Part shown: one piece after another, positions 12,814 through 21,308 of the stretch
Layout of the letters: each line of letters opens with the position of its first letter
Numbering within the stretch: position 1 is the first letter of the stretch
Source of the DNA: an uncultured Ruminococcus sp.
Lineage (GTDB): Bacteria; Bacillota; Clostridia; Oscillospirales; Ruminococcaceae
Reading direction: 5' to 3'
Assembly (NCBI RefSeq): GCF_937915125.1
Contig: NZ_CALDMP010000023.1
Location: forward strand, 1-26,072
DNA length: 26,072 bases
Position numbers and translations under genes: made by a program
Notes under the pieces: generated by a model
Seen by the model: the letters and a program-made list of their open reading frames with translations, nothing else
The model's database searches: none
What the model was told of the DNA's origin: nothing

Positions 12814-13230
12814 TTACGCAGTTTTCTGATCCAGAATATCCTGCAATGTCATGCTGTCCAGATAATTTGTCACTGTCTCATAAAGCCCCTTCCAGACATT
12901 TCTGGTGAGACAATCTGTCAACCTGGGACACTCGTCCGCACCAGGCAGAACGCAAGCGACACAAGCGAGGTTTCCCTCTGTGACCCGGAGAATATCACCA
13001 ACGGTGTACTCCGCCGGCGTTTTTGTGAGGCGATAGCCGCCCTGATATCCCCGGTTGGCTTTCAGCATCCCTGCCTTGTTGAGGGTCGGGACGATCTGTT
13101 CCAGGTATTTTTTCGAAACGCCCTGCCGTTCCGCCACGTCCTGAAGAGAAACATATCCGCTGTCTCCCTCATGCTGCGCCAGATCCAGCATAAACCGCAG
13201 CGCATATCTTCCCCGGGTAGATATTTTCAT
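12814..13230 (-). CDS. Rrf2-family regulator, IscR-like with cysteines
   Basis: This 138-residue protein has the Rrf2 winged helix: MKISTRGRYALRFML at the N terminus, the recognition region VAERQGVSKKYLEQI (about 33-47), and the wing NRGYQGGYRL (59-68). Cysteines at 90, 93, 101 and 107 lie where IscR holds its [2Fe-2S] cluster ligands, although the spacing (C-x7-C-x5-C for the last three) differs from E. coli IscR (C-x5-C-x5-C). It is therefore likely an Fe-S or redox-responsive repressor, not a cysteine-less CymR. No iscS/iscU genes are adjacent. The ATG at 13230 is preceded by GGAAAGGATG. An upstream extension of the open frame is non-coding leader and promoter. Confidence 0.88.
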   Translation of the reverse strand: MKISTRGRYALRFMLDLAQHEGDSGYVSLQDVAERQGVSKKYLEQIVPTLNKAGMLKANRGYQGGYRLTKTPAEYTVGDILRVTEGNLACVACVLPGADECPRLTDCLTRNVWKGLYETVTNYLDSMTLQDILDQKTA

Positions 13231-13282
13231 AAAATCATCCTTTCCATGGTAATTGCAATTCAAGATAACTGGTTGTATTCTA

Positions 13283-13311
13283 ATTATACCATAGGTTTCG
13301 TATGATTTCAA
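13283..13311 (-). promoter_or_regulatory. Promoter of the Rrf2 gene
   Basis: On the minus strand TTGAAA (13306-13311) and TATAAT (13283-13288) are spaced by 17 bases. GTAT and ATAC half-sites seven bases apart overlap the -10 box and could be an autoregulatory operator; that part is weak. Confidence 0.75.
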
Positions 13312-13435
13312 GCCTTTTCCCGACAGTTTTCTATCGAATTTCTAAAAATCAGTGTTGGAATGTTTATAACATCTGTCAAGAAGTTGAAAACTCTGTGGAA
13401 AACCATGTACAGTGTCACACAAGAACAGCAAAAAA

Positions 13436-13613
13436 TGTAGGGGCGACCACTGTTCGCCCGTTGGTAAACCCATTCTGATAAGTAAGAGAATCTCGTTGAA
13501 AACGTCCCACCGGGACGCTGTCCCTGAACCAGCAGCCTGGGCTGCCTTGATACTGTACAAAAAGCCTCCCCTGAAAGGGGAGGGGAACCATTGCGCAGCA
13601 ATGGTGGAGGGGT
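13436..13613. repeat. Composite of three intergenic hairpin modules
   Basis: From left to right: a GGGGCGA...TCGCCC hairpin (13439-13459), the AACGTCCCACCGGGACG module (about 13500-13517), a GGCAGCCC-related segment, then CCTCCCC/GGGGAGG and CCATTGC/GCAATGG hairpins (about 13565-13605) that recur at 17896-17940 and 20155-20197. Nothing gene-like is seen in the 389 bases between the Rrf2 and SpoIID genes. Confidence 0.65.
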
Positions 13614-13619
13614 AAAAAA

Positions 13620-14660
13620 TCACTGAAATGTTCCCTCTGTGATCTCTGTGCCCGGATAATAATGCGCCAGAATCTCCTGCCAGCCGGCACCATCCTTTGC
13701 CATAGCATTTGCCCCGTACTGGCTCATGCCCACGCCGTGCCCATACCCTCGTGTGGTAAAGGTCAGTTTCTCGTCAGCATATTCCACCGTGAACGCCGCC
13801 GACCGCAGATCCAGCAGTTCCCGGAACTCCTGCCCCGTCAGCTCCTGTCTGCCCACTGTCACCGTCAGCACCGTACCGGCTTCGGAAGTATCCCCCAGCT
13901 GAACCCACTTTGCCGGGTCATCGTCCCATACGGCATCCGGCAGGATCTTCGACACGATCTCCCGGAACTCGTCCGCCGCCATTTCCTTTGTCTCCAGGTA
14001 TCGGGGCGCCGTGGTATCCGCACTACTTTCCACCGAGACCAGATAATCCACCCGGCTGCCCCAGACCGTTTCTGCACTTTCCGTAGTACCCGAGGAAATG
14101 GAACAGAATGCCGCAATAATGGGCGTTCCTTCATATTCCAGGAGATAGGGGAGCACCTCGTCCACTGCATCACTGATCTTGCTGTAGCAGGAGTCGAAGT
14201 TCTCGCCGTAGTACTGCTTCGCCTGATTTTCCGTAAAATATGCCTGATACTGACTGCTGTCGTTGGAGAAATCCGCACCGTACAGCGCCGGTGTGGGATC
14301 GTTCTGCTCCAGCAGATGCTGCCGTTCTGCATAGGTGTGTGCAGCCACTGCCTGGGCTTTGAGGGCTTCTGACTCAAAGGTTGCCGGCATTTCCGCACAG
14401 ACTGCGCCGATGAGATATTCCCGCACAGAAATTTCCTCCACCTTGCCGCTGGTAATGTCCAGCATGGCATAGCTGCTGCAAAGTTCTGTTTCCGCTGTGG
14501 GGAGATCCGTTTCCGATTCCTCTGTGGAGATCTGGGTTGTCTCCGTGGCAGTGCCCAGATTTGCCGCCCGGGGTGTCTGTCCCAGAAGCTGGGTGGGAAT
14601 CGCCGTAATGAGGAATAAAAATCCGGTAAAACCGCCTAAGATCATCAGATATTTTTTCAT
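13620..14660 (-). CDS. spoIID: SpoIID-like peptidoglycan lytic transglycosylase
   Basis: This 346-residue protein has an N-terminal membrane anchor (about 4-26), a Thr/Glu-rich linker (about 36-60) and a SpoIID/LytB domain. The core VREYLIGAVCAEMP contains the Glu (E90) that corresponds to the catalytic Glu of SpoIID. It is followed by EALKAQAVAAHTYA and the C-terminal RGYGHGVGMSQYGA signature. In spore formers SpoIID cleaves denuded glycan strands during engulfment. Homologues outside sporulation act in wall remodelling, and no sporulation neighbours are present here. ATG 14660 gives the clean MKKYLMILGG start; a GTG at 14669 is an alternative with a closer AAGAAAGAG. Confidence 0.85.
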   Translation of the reverse strand: MKKYLMILGGFTGFLFLITAIPTQLLGQTPRAANLGTATETTQISTEESETDLPTAETELCSSYAMLDITSGKVEEISVREYLIGAVCAEMPATFESEALKAQAVAAHTYAERQHLLEQNDPTPALYGADFSNDSSQYQAYFTENQAKQYYGENFDSCYSKISDAVDEVLPYLLEYEGTPIIAAFCSISSGTTESAETVWGSRVDYLVSVESSADTTAPRYLETKEMAADEFREIVSKILPDAVWDDDPAKWVQLGDTSEAGTVLTVTVGRQELTGQEFRELLDLRSAAFTVEYADEKLTFTTRGYGHGVGMSQYGANAMAKDGAGWQEILAHYYPGTEITEGTFQ

Positions 14661-14704
14661 TTTCGCCACGCTCTTTCTTTTCTTTTGCAGTTGCTTCAAA
14701 ATGA

Positions 14705-14733
14705 TTGACAGATGCGTCCTTTTCGTGTATAAT
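14705..14733 (+). promoter_or_regulatory. Consensus promoter upstream of citrate synthase
   Basis: TTGACA (14705-14710) and TATAAT (14728-14733) are both perfect hexamers with a 17-base spacer. Transcription would start near 14740, run through the inverted hairpin-chain repeat and reach the citrate synthase gene, giving a leader of about 350 nucleotides. Confidence 0.85.
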
Positions 14734-14780
14734 AAAAGGTATAGTTTGAGAGGGGAGGGGCATTCCTGCTGCACTTTATC

Positions 14781-15021
14781 GCCGCAGGCGGCAATGAAGT
14801 TTTTTGGTCCAGCAATTTTTCAAAAATGCTGGCGAGGTCCAGGGCGAGGAGCCCTGGTCGCCGCCCGCAGGCGGCGAAACACCCTGCGCCGTATTCCGGC
14901 GCGGGTCGAGGGTGGTGAGAAAAAGCGACAGCTTTTTCGAGGCGGGGCGAACAAGACCGCCCCGCCTTGTGAAACCATTCCAACGACATAACCCTTGTAA
15001 ACGTCCCAGTGGGACGTTTAC
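14781..15021 (-). repeat. Hairpin-chain intergenic repeat (full, inverted), in the citrate synthase leader
   Basis: This is nearly identical to the copy at 10966-11207, including the central GGCGGGGC/GCCCCGCC stem. It ends with GTAAACGTCCC/GGGACGTTTAC (14997-15021), where the loop is AGT in place of GGT. It lies between the promoter and the ribosome site and should be transcribed as part of the leader. An open frame through the repeat continuing into citrate synthase is spurious. Confidence 0.85.
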
Positions 15022-15091
15022 AACAAAACACCCACCCCCATCCAAACACACAGAAAAGCAATTGAGAAACCAAAACAAGGAGGTAATCGTT

Positions 15092-16471
15092 ATGACACCG
15101 CAGCTGATATACAACCAAAGCATTGAAGATTCGGATATTCAAAATTTATGCAAGGATCTGGTGGAGTATTCCCAGATCGGCTCCAACTATTATGAACGAT
15201 TCGATGTCAAGCGCGGTCTGCGAAACGCAGACGGTTCCGGCGTAATTGCCGGGATCACCCGGATCTGTAATGTACACGGTTATGTGATGAATGAGGGCGA
15301 ACGCCAGCCCATTCCCGGCCAGCTGATCTACCGGGGCTATGATATCAACGACCTGATCGAAAATGCAGAGCGGGAGGATCGCTATGTATTCGAAGAAGTT
15401 GCCTATCTGCTGTTGTTCGGCAGGCTGCCGGACGGTGCCGATCTGGAGCGCATGACACGTTCTCTGGGGATGCGCCGTGAGCTGCCGCCGGGATTTCTGG
15501 TGGATTCGATCATGCAATCTCCTTCTAACAATATCATGAATAAGCTCGCCCGGAGCATTCTCTCCCTCTATTCCTACTCGGATATCACAGAGAATACTAC
15601 GCTGGAGGACGAGATGACCATTGCCCTGGATCTGATCGCAAAGATGCCCATTCTTATGGACGGCGCATATCAGGCGAAGCGGCATAAATACGACAATGCA
15701 AGCCTCATTATGCATCCCCTGCGGCCGGAGGAAAATACAGCCCAATCCATTCTGTCCCTGATCCGGAATGACCGTTCCTACACCAAGGCAGAGGCACAAC
15801 TGCTGGATACCCTGCTGGCACTGCACGCTGACCACGGCGGCGGTAATAACTCCACCTTTGCCTGCCGTGTGGCAACTTCTTCCGGCACCGATCCCTTTGC
15901 TGCGTACACTTCGGCGATCAATTCCCTGAAGGGTCCTCGTCACGGCGGCGCCAATATCAAGGTGATCCAGATGCTGGACGATATCAAAGCCCATGTAAAG
16001 CACTGGGATAACGAGGGCGAAGTGGCAGACTATCTCACCAAGATCCTCCGCAAGGAGGCAAACGACGGCTCCGGTCTCGTCTATGGTATGGGTCATGCCG
16101 TATACACCCTGTCCGATCCCCGTGCGGTAATTCTGAAGCGCAAGGCAATGGCACTTGCGGCAGGGAAGGAGATCGAACGGGAATTCCAGCTGCTGGATCT
16201 CATCGAGACCCTGACGCCGGAACTCATGAAGTCCGTGCGCGGTATCGACAAGGCAGTCTGTGCCAATGTGGATATGTATTCCGGTCTGGTGTACCGGATG
16301 CTGGGGATCCCGGACGAACTGTTCACGCCCTTGTTTGCCACAGCACGTATGGTGGGCTGGGCTGCCCACCGGATGGAGGAGATCCTCACCGGAAAGCGTA
16401 TCATTCGTCCGGCATACAAGGCGATTGCGAAACCAAAGGAGTATGTACCCTTATGCGATCGGGACAAGTAA
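15092..16471 (+). CDS. gltA: Citrate synthase
   Basis: This 459-residue protein condenses oxaloacetate with acetyl-CoA to citrate, the entry step toward 2-oxoglutarate and glutamate. Family motifs are clear: LHADHGGGNNSTFACRV (244-260) with the first active-site histidine, GPRHGGAN with the second (H284), and GMGHAVYTLSDPRA with the catalytic Asp (D342). The N-terminal extension of about 55 residues fits the citrate synthases of Clostridia. The ATG at 15092 has a consensus AAGGAGGT upstream. A lipoprotein gene starts inside or just after its 3' end. No aconitase or isocitrate dehydrogenase gene is adjacent. Confidence 0.94.
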   Translation: MTPQLIYNQSIEDSDIQNLCKDLVEYSQIGSNYYERFDVKRGLRNADGSGVIAGITRICNVHGYVMNEGERQPIPGQLIYRGYDINDLIENAEREDRYVFEEVAYLLLFGRLPDGADLERMTRSLGMRRELPPGFLVDSIMQSPSNNIMNKLARSILSLYSYSDITENTTLEDEMTIALDLIAKMPILMDGAYQAKRHKYDNASLIMHPLRPEENTAQSILSLIRNDRSYTKAEAQLLDTLLALHADHGGGNNSTFACRVATSSGTDPFAAYTSAINSLKGPRHGGANIKVIQMLDDIKAHVKHWDNEGEVADYLTKILRKEANDGSGLVYGMGHAVYTLSDPRAVILKRKAMALAAGKEIEREFQLLDLIETLTPELMKSVRGIDKAVCANVDMYSGLVYRMLGIPDELFTPLFATARMVGWAAHRMEEILTGKRIIRPAYKAIAKPKEYVPLCDRDK

Positions 16472-16515
16472 GATTGCGTCCGCATTTCCCGGGCGGAAAA
16501 GTTCAAAACGTCGGA

Positions 16516-17829
16516 ATGCGGCGGCGGCTGATGCTGCCAGCCGCATTTTGCCTGTTCTGCTGTCTGACCATGACAGGCTGTACCCTGGGAGGATCGGTGG
16601 ATTCTCTTCTGAAACCGCCCAGCCTCAGCGAGGAACAGCAGCAGATCTATGTGGCATTGCAGAATGCCGTGGGGAGTGCCATTACCCTGCAATATCCCAG
16701 AGCCGGCACAAATCTCTCTGCCTTTACCGTAGCCGATCTGGATGCAGACGGCGAGGACGAGGCGCTGGTGTTCTATAAGAAAACCAGTCTTGCTGCGGCG
16801 GAAAACGGACTGCGCCTGAGTATCCTCGACCAGGTGGAAGAGGCGTGGATGTCCGTCTGTGACCGTCCCGCAGACGGGGCAGAGGTGGAACGCATTGTGA
16901 TCTCTCCCATGGGAGACAACGCCCAGAACCAGATCTTCATCGGCTATAGCGGCGTGGATCAGTCGGATAAGTCTCTCACGGTCTATCACTACAGCGAGAA
17001 TGCCCTGGAACAGATGTTCACCACGGCATATACCATGTTCGATGTGGCAGATCTGGACAGCGACAGCTGCCAGGAACTGCTGGTGCTGGGGAAAGCATCG
17101 GATAGTTCGACATCTTCCGCAGCGGTGTACCGTCTGCAAAAAGATGCCATTGCCGACAGCGGAAAGCTGGAGCTGCGTGCCGGCTTCACGGATTTCAGCC
17201 AGGTTATCTACGGCATGCTGCCGGATGGACAGACGGGCATTTATATTGACGGTGCCACAAGTCCGTCCTCTCTTCAGACGGAGATACTCACCATGGGAGA
17301 GGGTACTCTCTCCTATGTGCTGCCCGATGCTGATACTGCGGCACAGACGGCACGCTCTGTGGGCTATCTTTCCATGGATGTGGACGGAAACGGCACTGTG
17401 GAAATTCCCGTGCAGGAGCCATTTCCCGGCTATAGCAGCGATTCCTCCGAGCAGGTGCGCATGACACGGTGGCTGGGTGTCTCCGGCACATCCCTGACGG
17501 AACAGGCGAGGGGCTATTTCAGTCTCAATGACGGTTGTATGTTCTTTCTGCCGCTGGAATGGTACGGCACCGTGACGGCAGTCACAGACGCACTCACAGG
17601 AGACATCGTGTTCTGCTGCTATGACGGCGAGATCAACGATCATATGACCGAACTGCTGCGCTATGGCGTCGCACAGTCAGAGGAGGAACAGGAAGAACGG
17701 GAGTCGGACGGCTACCAGCTGCTCCACACCCGGGGCAAGGCTGCCTATTATATGCGCACTGCTGAGACCGGGGATGCTCTGGCACTGTCCTGGCAGGAAC
17801 TGATGGTGCAGTTTCTATTTTTAAGTTAG
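16516..17829 (+). CDS. Lipoprotein with FG-GAP/VCBS-like Asp-rich repeats
   Basis: From the ATG at 16516 the protein has 437 residues and starts MRRRLMLPAAFCLFCC, a signal peptide ending in TMTGC with a lipidation Cys at 22. The mature part has several segments of the type VADLDADGEDEALVFY, VADLDSDSCQELLVL and SMDVDGNGTVEI. These resemble the Asp-rich calcium loops of beta-propeller FG-GAP/VCBS repeats. It probably sits on the outer face of the membrane; its ligand is unknown. An upstream ATG at 16453, preceded by AAAGGAG and overlapping the citrate synthase end by 19 bases, is a real alternative start but would bury the signal peptide. It is co-oriented and probably co-transcribed with citrate synthase. 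Confidence 0.75.
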   Translation: MRRRLMLPAAFCLFCCLTMTGCTLGGSVDSLLKPPSLSEEQQQIYVALQNAVGSAITLQYPRAGTNLSAFTVADLDADGEDEALVFYKKTSLAAAENGLRLSILDQVEEAWMSVCDRPADGAEVERIVISPMGDNAQNQIFIGYSGVDQSDKSLTVYHYSENALEQMFTTAYTMFDVADLDSDSCQELLVLGKASDSSTSSAAVYRLQKDAIADSGKLELRAGFTDFSQVIYGMLPDGQTGIYIDGATSPSSLQTEILTMGEGTLSYVLPDADTAAQTARSVGYLSMDVDGNGTVEIPVQEPFPGYSSDSSEQVRMTRWLGVSGTSLTEQARGYFSLNDGCMFFLPLEWYGTVTAVTDALTGDIVFCCYDGEINDHMTELLRYGVAQSEEEQEERESDGYQLLHTRGKAAYYMRTAETGDALALSWQELMVQFLFLS

Positions 17830-17840
17830 ATGTAGCATAT

Positions 17841-17946
17841 TACCCCTCAGTCAGTGCTTCGCACTGCCAGATTCCCTTTCAGGGGAGCCTGAAATTGCCT
17901 CCCCTGAAAGGGGAGGGAGACCATTGCACAGCAATGGTGGAGGGGT
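17841..17946 (+). repeat. Intergenic hairpin modules (two types joined)
   Basis: The first half (CCCCTCAGTCAGTGCTTCGC and onward) matches modules at 24766-24810 and 25932-25980. The second half, with CCTCCCC/GGGGAGG and CCATTGC/GCAATGG stems, matches 13565-13612 and the inverted 20148-20199. It lies between the lipoprotein gene and the response regulator and may act as a terminator. Confidence 0.7.
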
Positions 17947-18019
17947 TGTACGTGAAATACCCCCAATCAATCCCGGATCCAGACGATCCGGACAACAAAA
18001 AGAAAGGAGACATTACGTC

Positions 18020-18718
18020 ATGAAACGGATTCTGGTTTGCGAAGACGAGGATGTCATTCGTGACTTTGTGGTGATCAATCTGAAGCGTGCCGGCTATGAC
18101 GTCTGCGATGTCGGCTGCGGCGAGGATGCACTGCGTGTATTTGAAGAGGAGCACGGCAATTTTGATATTGTCCTGCTGGATATTATGATGCCCGGCATCG
18201 ACGGATTTACCGTCTGCAAAAAGCTCCGGGAAAAAAGCTCTACCATCGGCATTATCATGCTCACTGCCCGCACCCAGGAAATGGACAAGGTCAGCGGCCT
18301 CATGTTCGGGGCAGACGACTATATCACAAAGCCCTTTTCGCCCTCGGAGCTGACCGCCCGTGTGGACGCCATTTACCGCCGTGTCTGCATGAGCTTCATC
18401 AAGGACGAACAATCTCCCATTATCGAAAGCGGCCCCTTTACCCTGAATCTGAAAAGCCGTACCGTCACCAAAAACGGAGAACTCATTGACCTGACCCAGG
18501 TGGAATATCAGATCATGGAGTATTTCCTGAACAATCAGAACACGGCATTGGATCGTGCCAGCATCCTGAACCACATCTGGGGCGACGGCTATTTCGGAGA
18601 CGACAAGATCGTGGACGTAAACATCCGCCGCATCCGCATGAAGATCGAAGAAGAACCCAGCAAGCCCCACTACATCACTACCATCTGGGGATATGGATAT
18701 AAATGGAATGACAAATAA
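18020..18718 (+). CDS. OmpR/PhoB-type response regulator
   Basis: This 232-residue protein has a receiver domain with CEDED, the phospho-acceptor Asp54 in LLDIMMPG, the conserved Thr in MLTAR, and Lys in ITKPFS. The winged-helix effector domain ends TTIWGYGYKW. AAAGGAG precedes the ATG. The kinase gene starts inside its last codons, so the pair is translationally coupled. It is a different lineage from the regulator at 7045. Target genes are unknown. Confidence 0.92.
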   Translation: MKRILVCEDEDVIRDFVVINLKRAGYDVCDVGCGEDALRVFEEEHGNFDIVLLDIMMPGIDGFTVCKKLREKSSTIGIIMLTARTQEMDKVSGLMFGADDYITKPFSPSELTARVDAIYRRVCMSFIKDEQSPIIESGPFTLNLKSRTVTKNGELIDLTQVEYQIMEYFLNNQNTALDRASILNHIWGDGYFGDDKIVDVNIRRIRMKIEEEPSKPHYITTIWGYGYKWNDK

Positions 18719-20144
18719 ACGCAGAAAACGAAAAACCACACCGGTGCGGGGGACGATCACACGCCGGTGGGTCATGAATAACCTGGGGCTGATCACCCTG
18801 GTGCTGCTGGTGCTGGAATTCGCATTTATCTATGCCATCCAGAGCTATTACTACGGCGCATCCCAGCAGTATCTGAACACCAAGATCAGCTCTGTCACCG
18901 GCGTGCTGAGCCGTTATTCCCAGGATGCGGACATGAATTTCTCCACGGAAATGCGCAGCACCATCGAGAACTTTTCCGATAAGGACAAGATGGAACTCAT
19001 GGCGATCAACGCCCGTGGAAGAGTGGTGCTCACCTCATCGGGCTTCACCCCGGCAGACGGGGCGGCAATGCCCGACTATGAGGATGCCATGGAAGGCGGC
19101 GACGGCTACTGGATCGGAAAGCTGGGGGACGAAACCATTATGGCAGTTTCCGTGGATATTTCCGACCTGAGCACGGAATACAACGCCATCCGTGTGGTGA
19201 CTTCTCTGGAGCAGGTGCAGGCGACCCTGCGCACCTATATCATCGGCGTTACGGTCATCTGTATGGGTGTGCTCCTGCTGCTGGTGGTGACGGGTGTGTA
19301 TTTCATCCGCTCCATTGTGCGTCCTATCAAACAGATCAACGCCACCACAAGGAAATTCGCAAAGGGCGATTTCTCTGTGCGCATCGACAGCAGCAGCAAC
19401 GATGAGATCGGGGATCTCTGCGTGTCCATCAACCAGATGGCGGATGAGCTTTCCAATACGGAGAACATGAAAAACGAGTTTATCTCCTCCGTTTCCCACG
19501 AGCTGCGGACGCCTCTGACTGCCATCAAGGGATGGGCGGAGACCATGTGTATGGAAGCCGACCCGGATACGGTGCAGCGTGGAGTGCATGTCATTGTCAA
19601 CGAGACTGAGCGTCTATCGGAAATGGTAGAGGAACTGCTGGACTTTTCCCGGATGCAGAGCGGACGGTTTTCGCTCCAGTGCGCCACCATGGATGTGCTG
19701 GCGGAACTGGGAGACGCTGTGCTGATCTACACGGAAAAGGCGAACCGGGAGAACATCCGCATTATCTACCAGGAGCCGGAAATGCTCCCCTTTGTCTATG
19801 GGGACAAGAATCGCATCCGCCAGGTGTTCATCAATGTCATAGACAACGCCATCAAATACTCCAATCCCGGCAGCACCATTACGGTGAGCGCCGAGGAGGT
19901 GGGGAATATGATACAGGTGACCATTACAGACAACGGTGTGGGCATCAGCGCAGCCGATTTGCCCCGTGTCAAGACGAAGTTTTTCAAGGCGAATCACACC
20001 CGCCGGGGATCGGGCATCGGACTTGCGGTGGCAGATGAGATCATCACCATGCACGGCGGCAGACTGGATATCACCAGCGAACTGAACGTAGGCACAAACG
20101 TGACCATCACGCTACCCATCGAGAATCATAGGAAGAATGCATAA
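18693..20144 (+). CDS. Membrane sensor histidine kinase with HAMP domain
   Basis: The protein has 483 residues from ATG 18693, or 478 from ATG 18708; neither start has a strong ribosome site. Numbering from 18708, there is a membrane helix at about 26-46, an extracytoplasmic sensor of about 125 residues, and a second helix at 177-199. HAMP follows at about 198-250, then HisKA with His264 in SVSHELRTPL. HATPase_c has NVIDNAIKYS, DNGVGIS and GSGIGLAVADEI. It overlaps the response regulator gene, its cognate partner. The architecture is that of a PhoR/VicK-like sensor without PAS. The signal is unknown. Confidence 0.9.
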   Translation: MDINGMTNKRRKRKTTPVRGTITRRWVMNNLGLITLVLLVLEFAFIYAIQSYYYGASQQYLNTKISSVTGVLSRYSQDADMNFSTEMRSTIENFSDKDKMELMAINARGRVVLTSSGFTPADGAAMPDYEDAMEGGDGYWIGKLGDETIMAVSVDISDLSTEYNAIRVVTSLEQVQATLRTYIIGVTVICMGVLLLLVVTGVYFIRSIVRPIKQINATTRKFAKGDFSVRIDSSSNDEIGDLCVSINQMADELSNTENMKNEFISSVSHELRTPLTAIKGWAETMCMEADPDTVQRGVHVIVNETERLSEMVEELLDFSRMQSGRFSLQCATMDVLAELGDAVLIYTEKANRENIRIIYQEPEMLPFVYGDKNRIRQVFINVIDNAIKYSNPGSTITVSAEEVGNMIQVTITDNGVGISAADLPRVKTKFFKANHTRRGSGIGLAVADEIITMHGGRLDITSELNVGTNVTITLPIENHRKNA

Positions 20145-20147
20145 AAA

Positions 20148-20281
20148 CCCCTCCACCATTGCTGTGCAATGGTTCCCCTCCCCTTTCAGGGGAGGCTTAA
20201 TGCAACTGGTCAAGGCAGCCCAGGCTGCTGGTCCATCTGAGCACAGCTGGCGAGGTTCAGGGCGACCAATGGTCGCCCCTA
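20148..20281. repeat. Intergenic hairpin modules before yqhQ
   Basis: An inverted copy of the CCATTGC/GCAATGG plus CCTCCCC/GGGGAGG module (20148-20199) is followed by a fragment of the hairpin-chain repeat (GGCAGCCCAGGCTGCTGG, GAGCACAGCTGGCGAGG). A GGGCGACC/GGTCGCCC palindrome comes last (20260-20277). It separates the kinase from the next gene. Confidence 0.65.
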
Positions 20282-20333
20282 CATCAATACATACTGCATA
20301 TGGTCACATTGTAAAATCAGAAAGGAATACCAA

Positions 20334-21308
20334 ATGGCAAAACAACCCAGAGAAAACCCCAAGCATATGACAAAGATCGGCGGACAGGCGCTGATCGAGG
20401 GGATCATGATGAAAGGCGCGGATACAGGCGCTATGGCGTGCCGTCTGCCCAACGGCGAGATCGACGTGGAGACATGGGAGGAGAACAACGGCAAACATAT
20501 GCCCTGGTACCGGAAGTGTCCCCTTGTGCGTGGCAGCTTTAACTTTGTGCTGTCCATGAAGGACGGCTATCGCTGTCTCACAAAGTCGGCGGAAAAGCAG
20601 ATGCCCGAGGACGGCGAGGAAGAAGAGGAAGAAATGAGCCGCTTTGAACAGTGGCTGGAGGACAAGCTGGGGGACAAGCTCTTCGGCATCATCATGACCA
20701 TCGGCATGATCATCGGCATTGCCCTTGCTGTGGGTCTCTTTGTCTTTCTGCCGAAATTCCTCATCGGTCAGCTCATTGCCCATACGCCCATTCCCGATGA
20801 CAGCCGCTTTGTGCGCTCTCTGCTGGAGGGCATCATCAAGATCGCCATCTTCCTGGCATACATGGCGTGCACCGGGCTTATGAAAGATATCCGCCGCACC
20901 TATGAATACCACGGCGCAGAGCATAAGACCATTGCCTGCTATGAAGCCGGGGAAGAGCTGACGGTGGAAAACGTCAAGAAACACACCCGATTCCACCCTC
21001 GCTGCGGCACAAGCTTTATCTTTATTACCCTGATCGTCAGTATTCTGGTCATGTGTATTGTGCCTGTGTACCAGACCCTGCCCCGTGTGATTATCAGCAT
21101 CCTGCTGCTGCCTTTGGTGGTAGGCATTTCCTATGAATTCATCCGCATTGCCGGACGGAGCAATAATTGGCTGACCCGTGCCCTTTCCTGGCCGGGACTG
21201 CAGATCCAGCGCATCACTACAAGAGAACCGGACGCATCCCAGATCGAATGCGCCATTGCCGCATTGAAGCCTTGCATTCCTGATGATATGGAGGACGACA
21301 AGTGGTAA
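20334..21308 (+). CDS. yqhQ: DUF1385 membrane protein (YqhQ-like)
   Basis: This 324-residue protein opens with the family signature GGQALIEGIMMKG. An acidic loop (91-100, mostly Glu) is followed by membrane helices at about 117-145 and 160-182. The conserved YHGAEHKTIACYE segment (H193, E196, H197) and RFHPRCGTSF follow, then two more helices at about 226-245 and 250-268. The His/Glu/Cys pattern looks like a metal site, but no biochemical role is established that I can state. AAAGGA precedes the ATG. It overlaps prmC, a linkage common in Firmicutes, where prfA usually follows; prfA is not present here. Confidence 0.88.
   Translation: MAKQPRENPKHMTKIGGQALIEGIMMKGADTGAMACRLPNGEIDVETWEENNGKHMPWYRKCPLVRGSFNFVLSMKDGYRCLTKSAEKQMPEDGEEEEEEMSRFEQWLEDKLGDKLFGIIMTIGMIIGIALAVGLFVFLPKFLIGQLIAHTPIPDDSRFVRSLLEGIIKIAIFLAYMACTGLMKDIRRTYEYHGAEHKTIACYEAGEELTVENVKKHTRFHPRCGTSFIFITLIVSILVMCIVPVYQTLPRVIISILLLPLVVGISYEFIRIAGRSNNWLTRALSWPGLQIQRITTREPDASQIECAIAALKPCIPDDMEDDKW

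Noticed and set aside
14804..15091. N-terminal extension of citrate synthase
   Set aside because: It is a translation of the hairpin-chain repeat; AAGGAGGT and the family-typical start lie at 15092.
16484..16493. ATTTCCCGGG resembling the left part of a Noc binding site
   Set aside because: Only 10 of the 14 consensus bases match; the right half (GAAAT) is disrupted, so it is not counted as a Noc site.
17840..17946. CRISPR-like repeat array in the intergenic hairpin modules
   Set aside because: The repeats are palindromic modules without regular spacers or adjacent cas genes.
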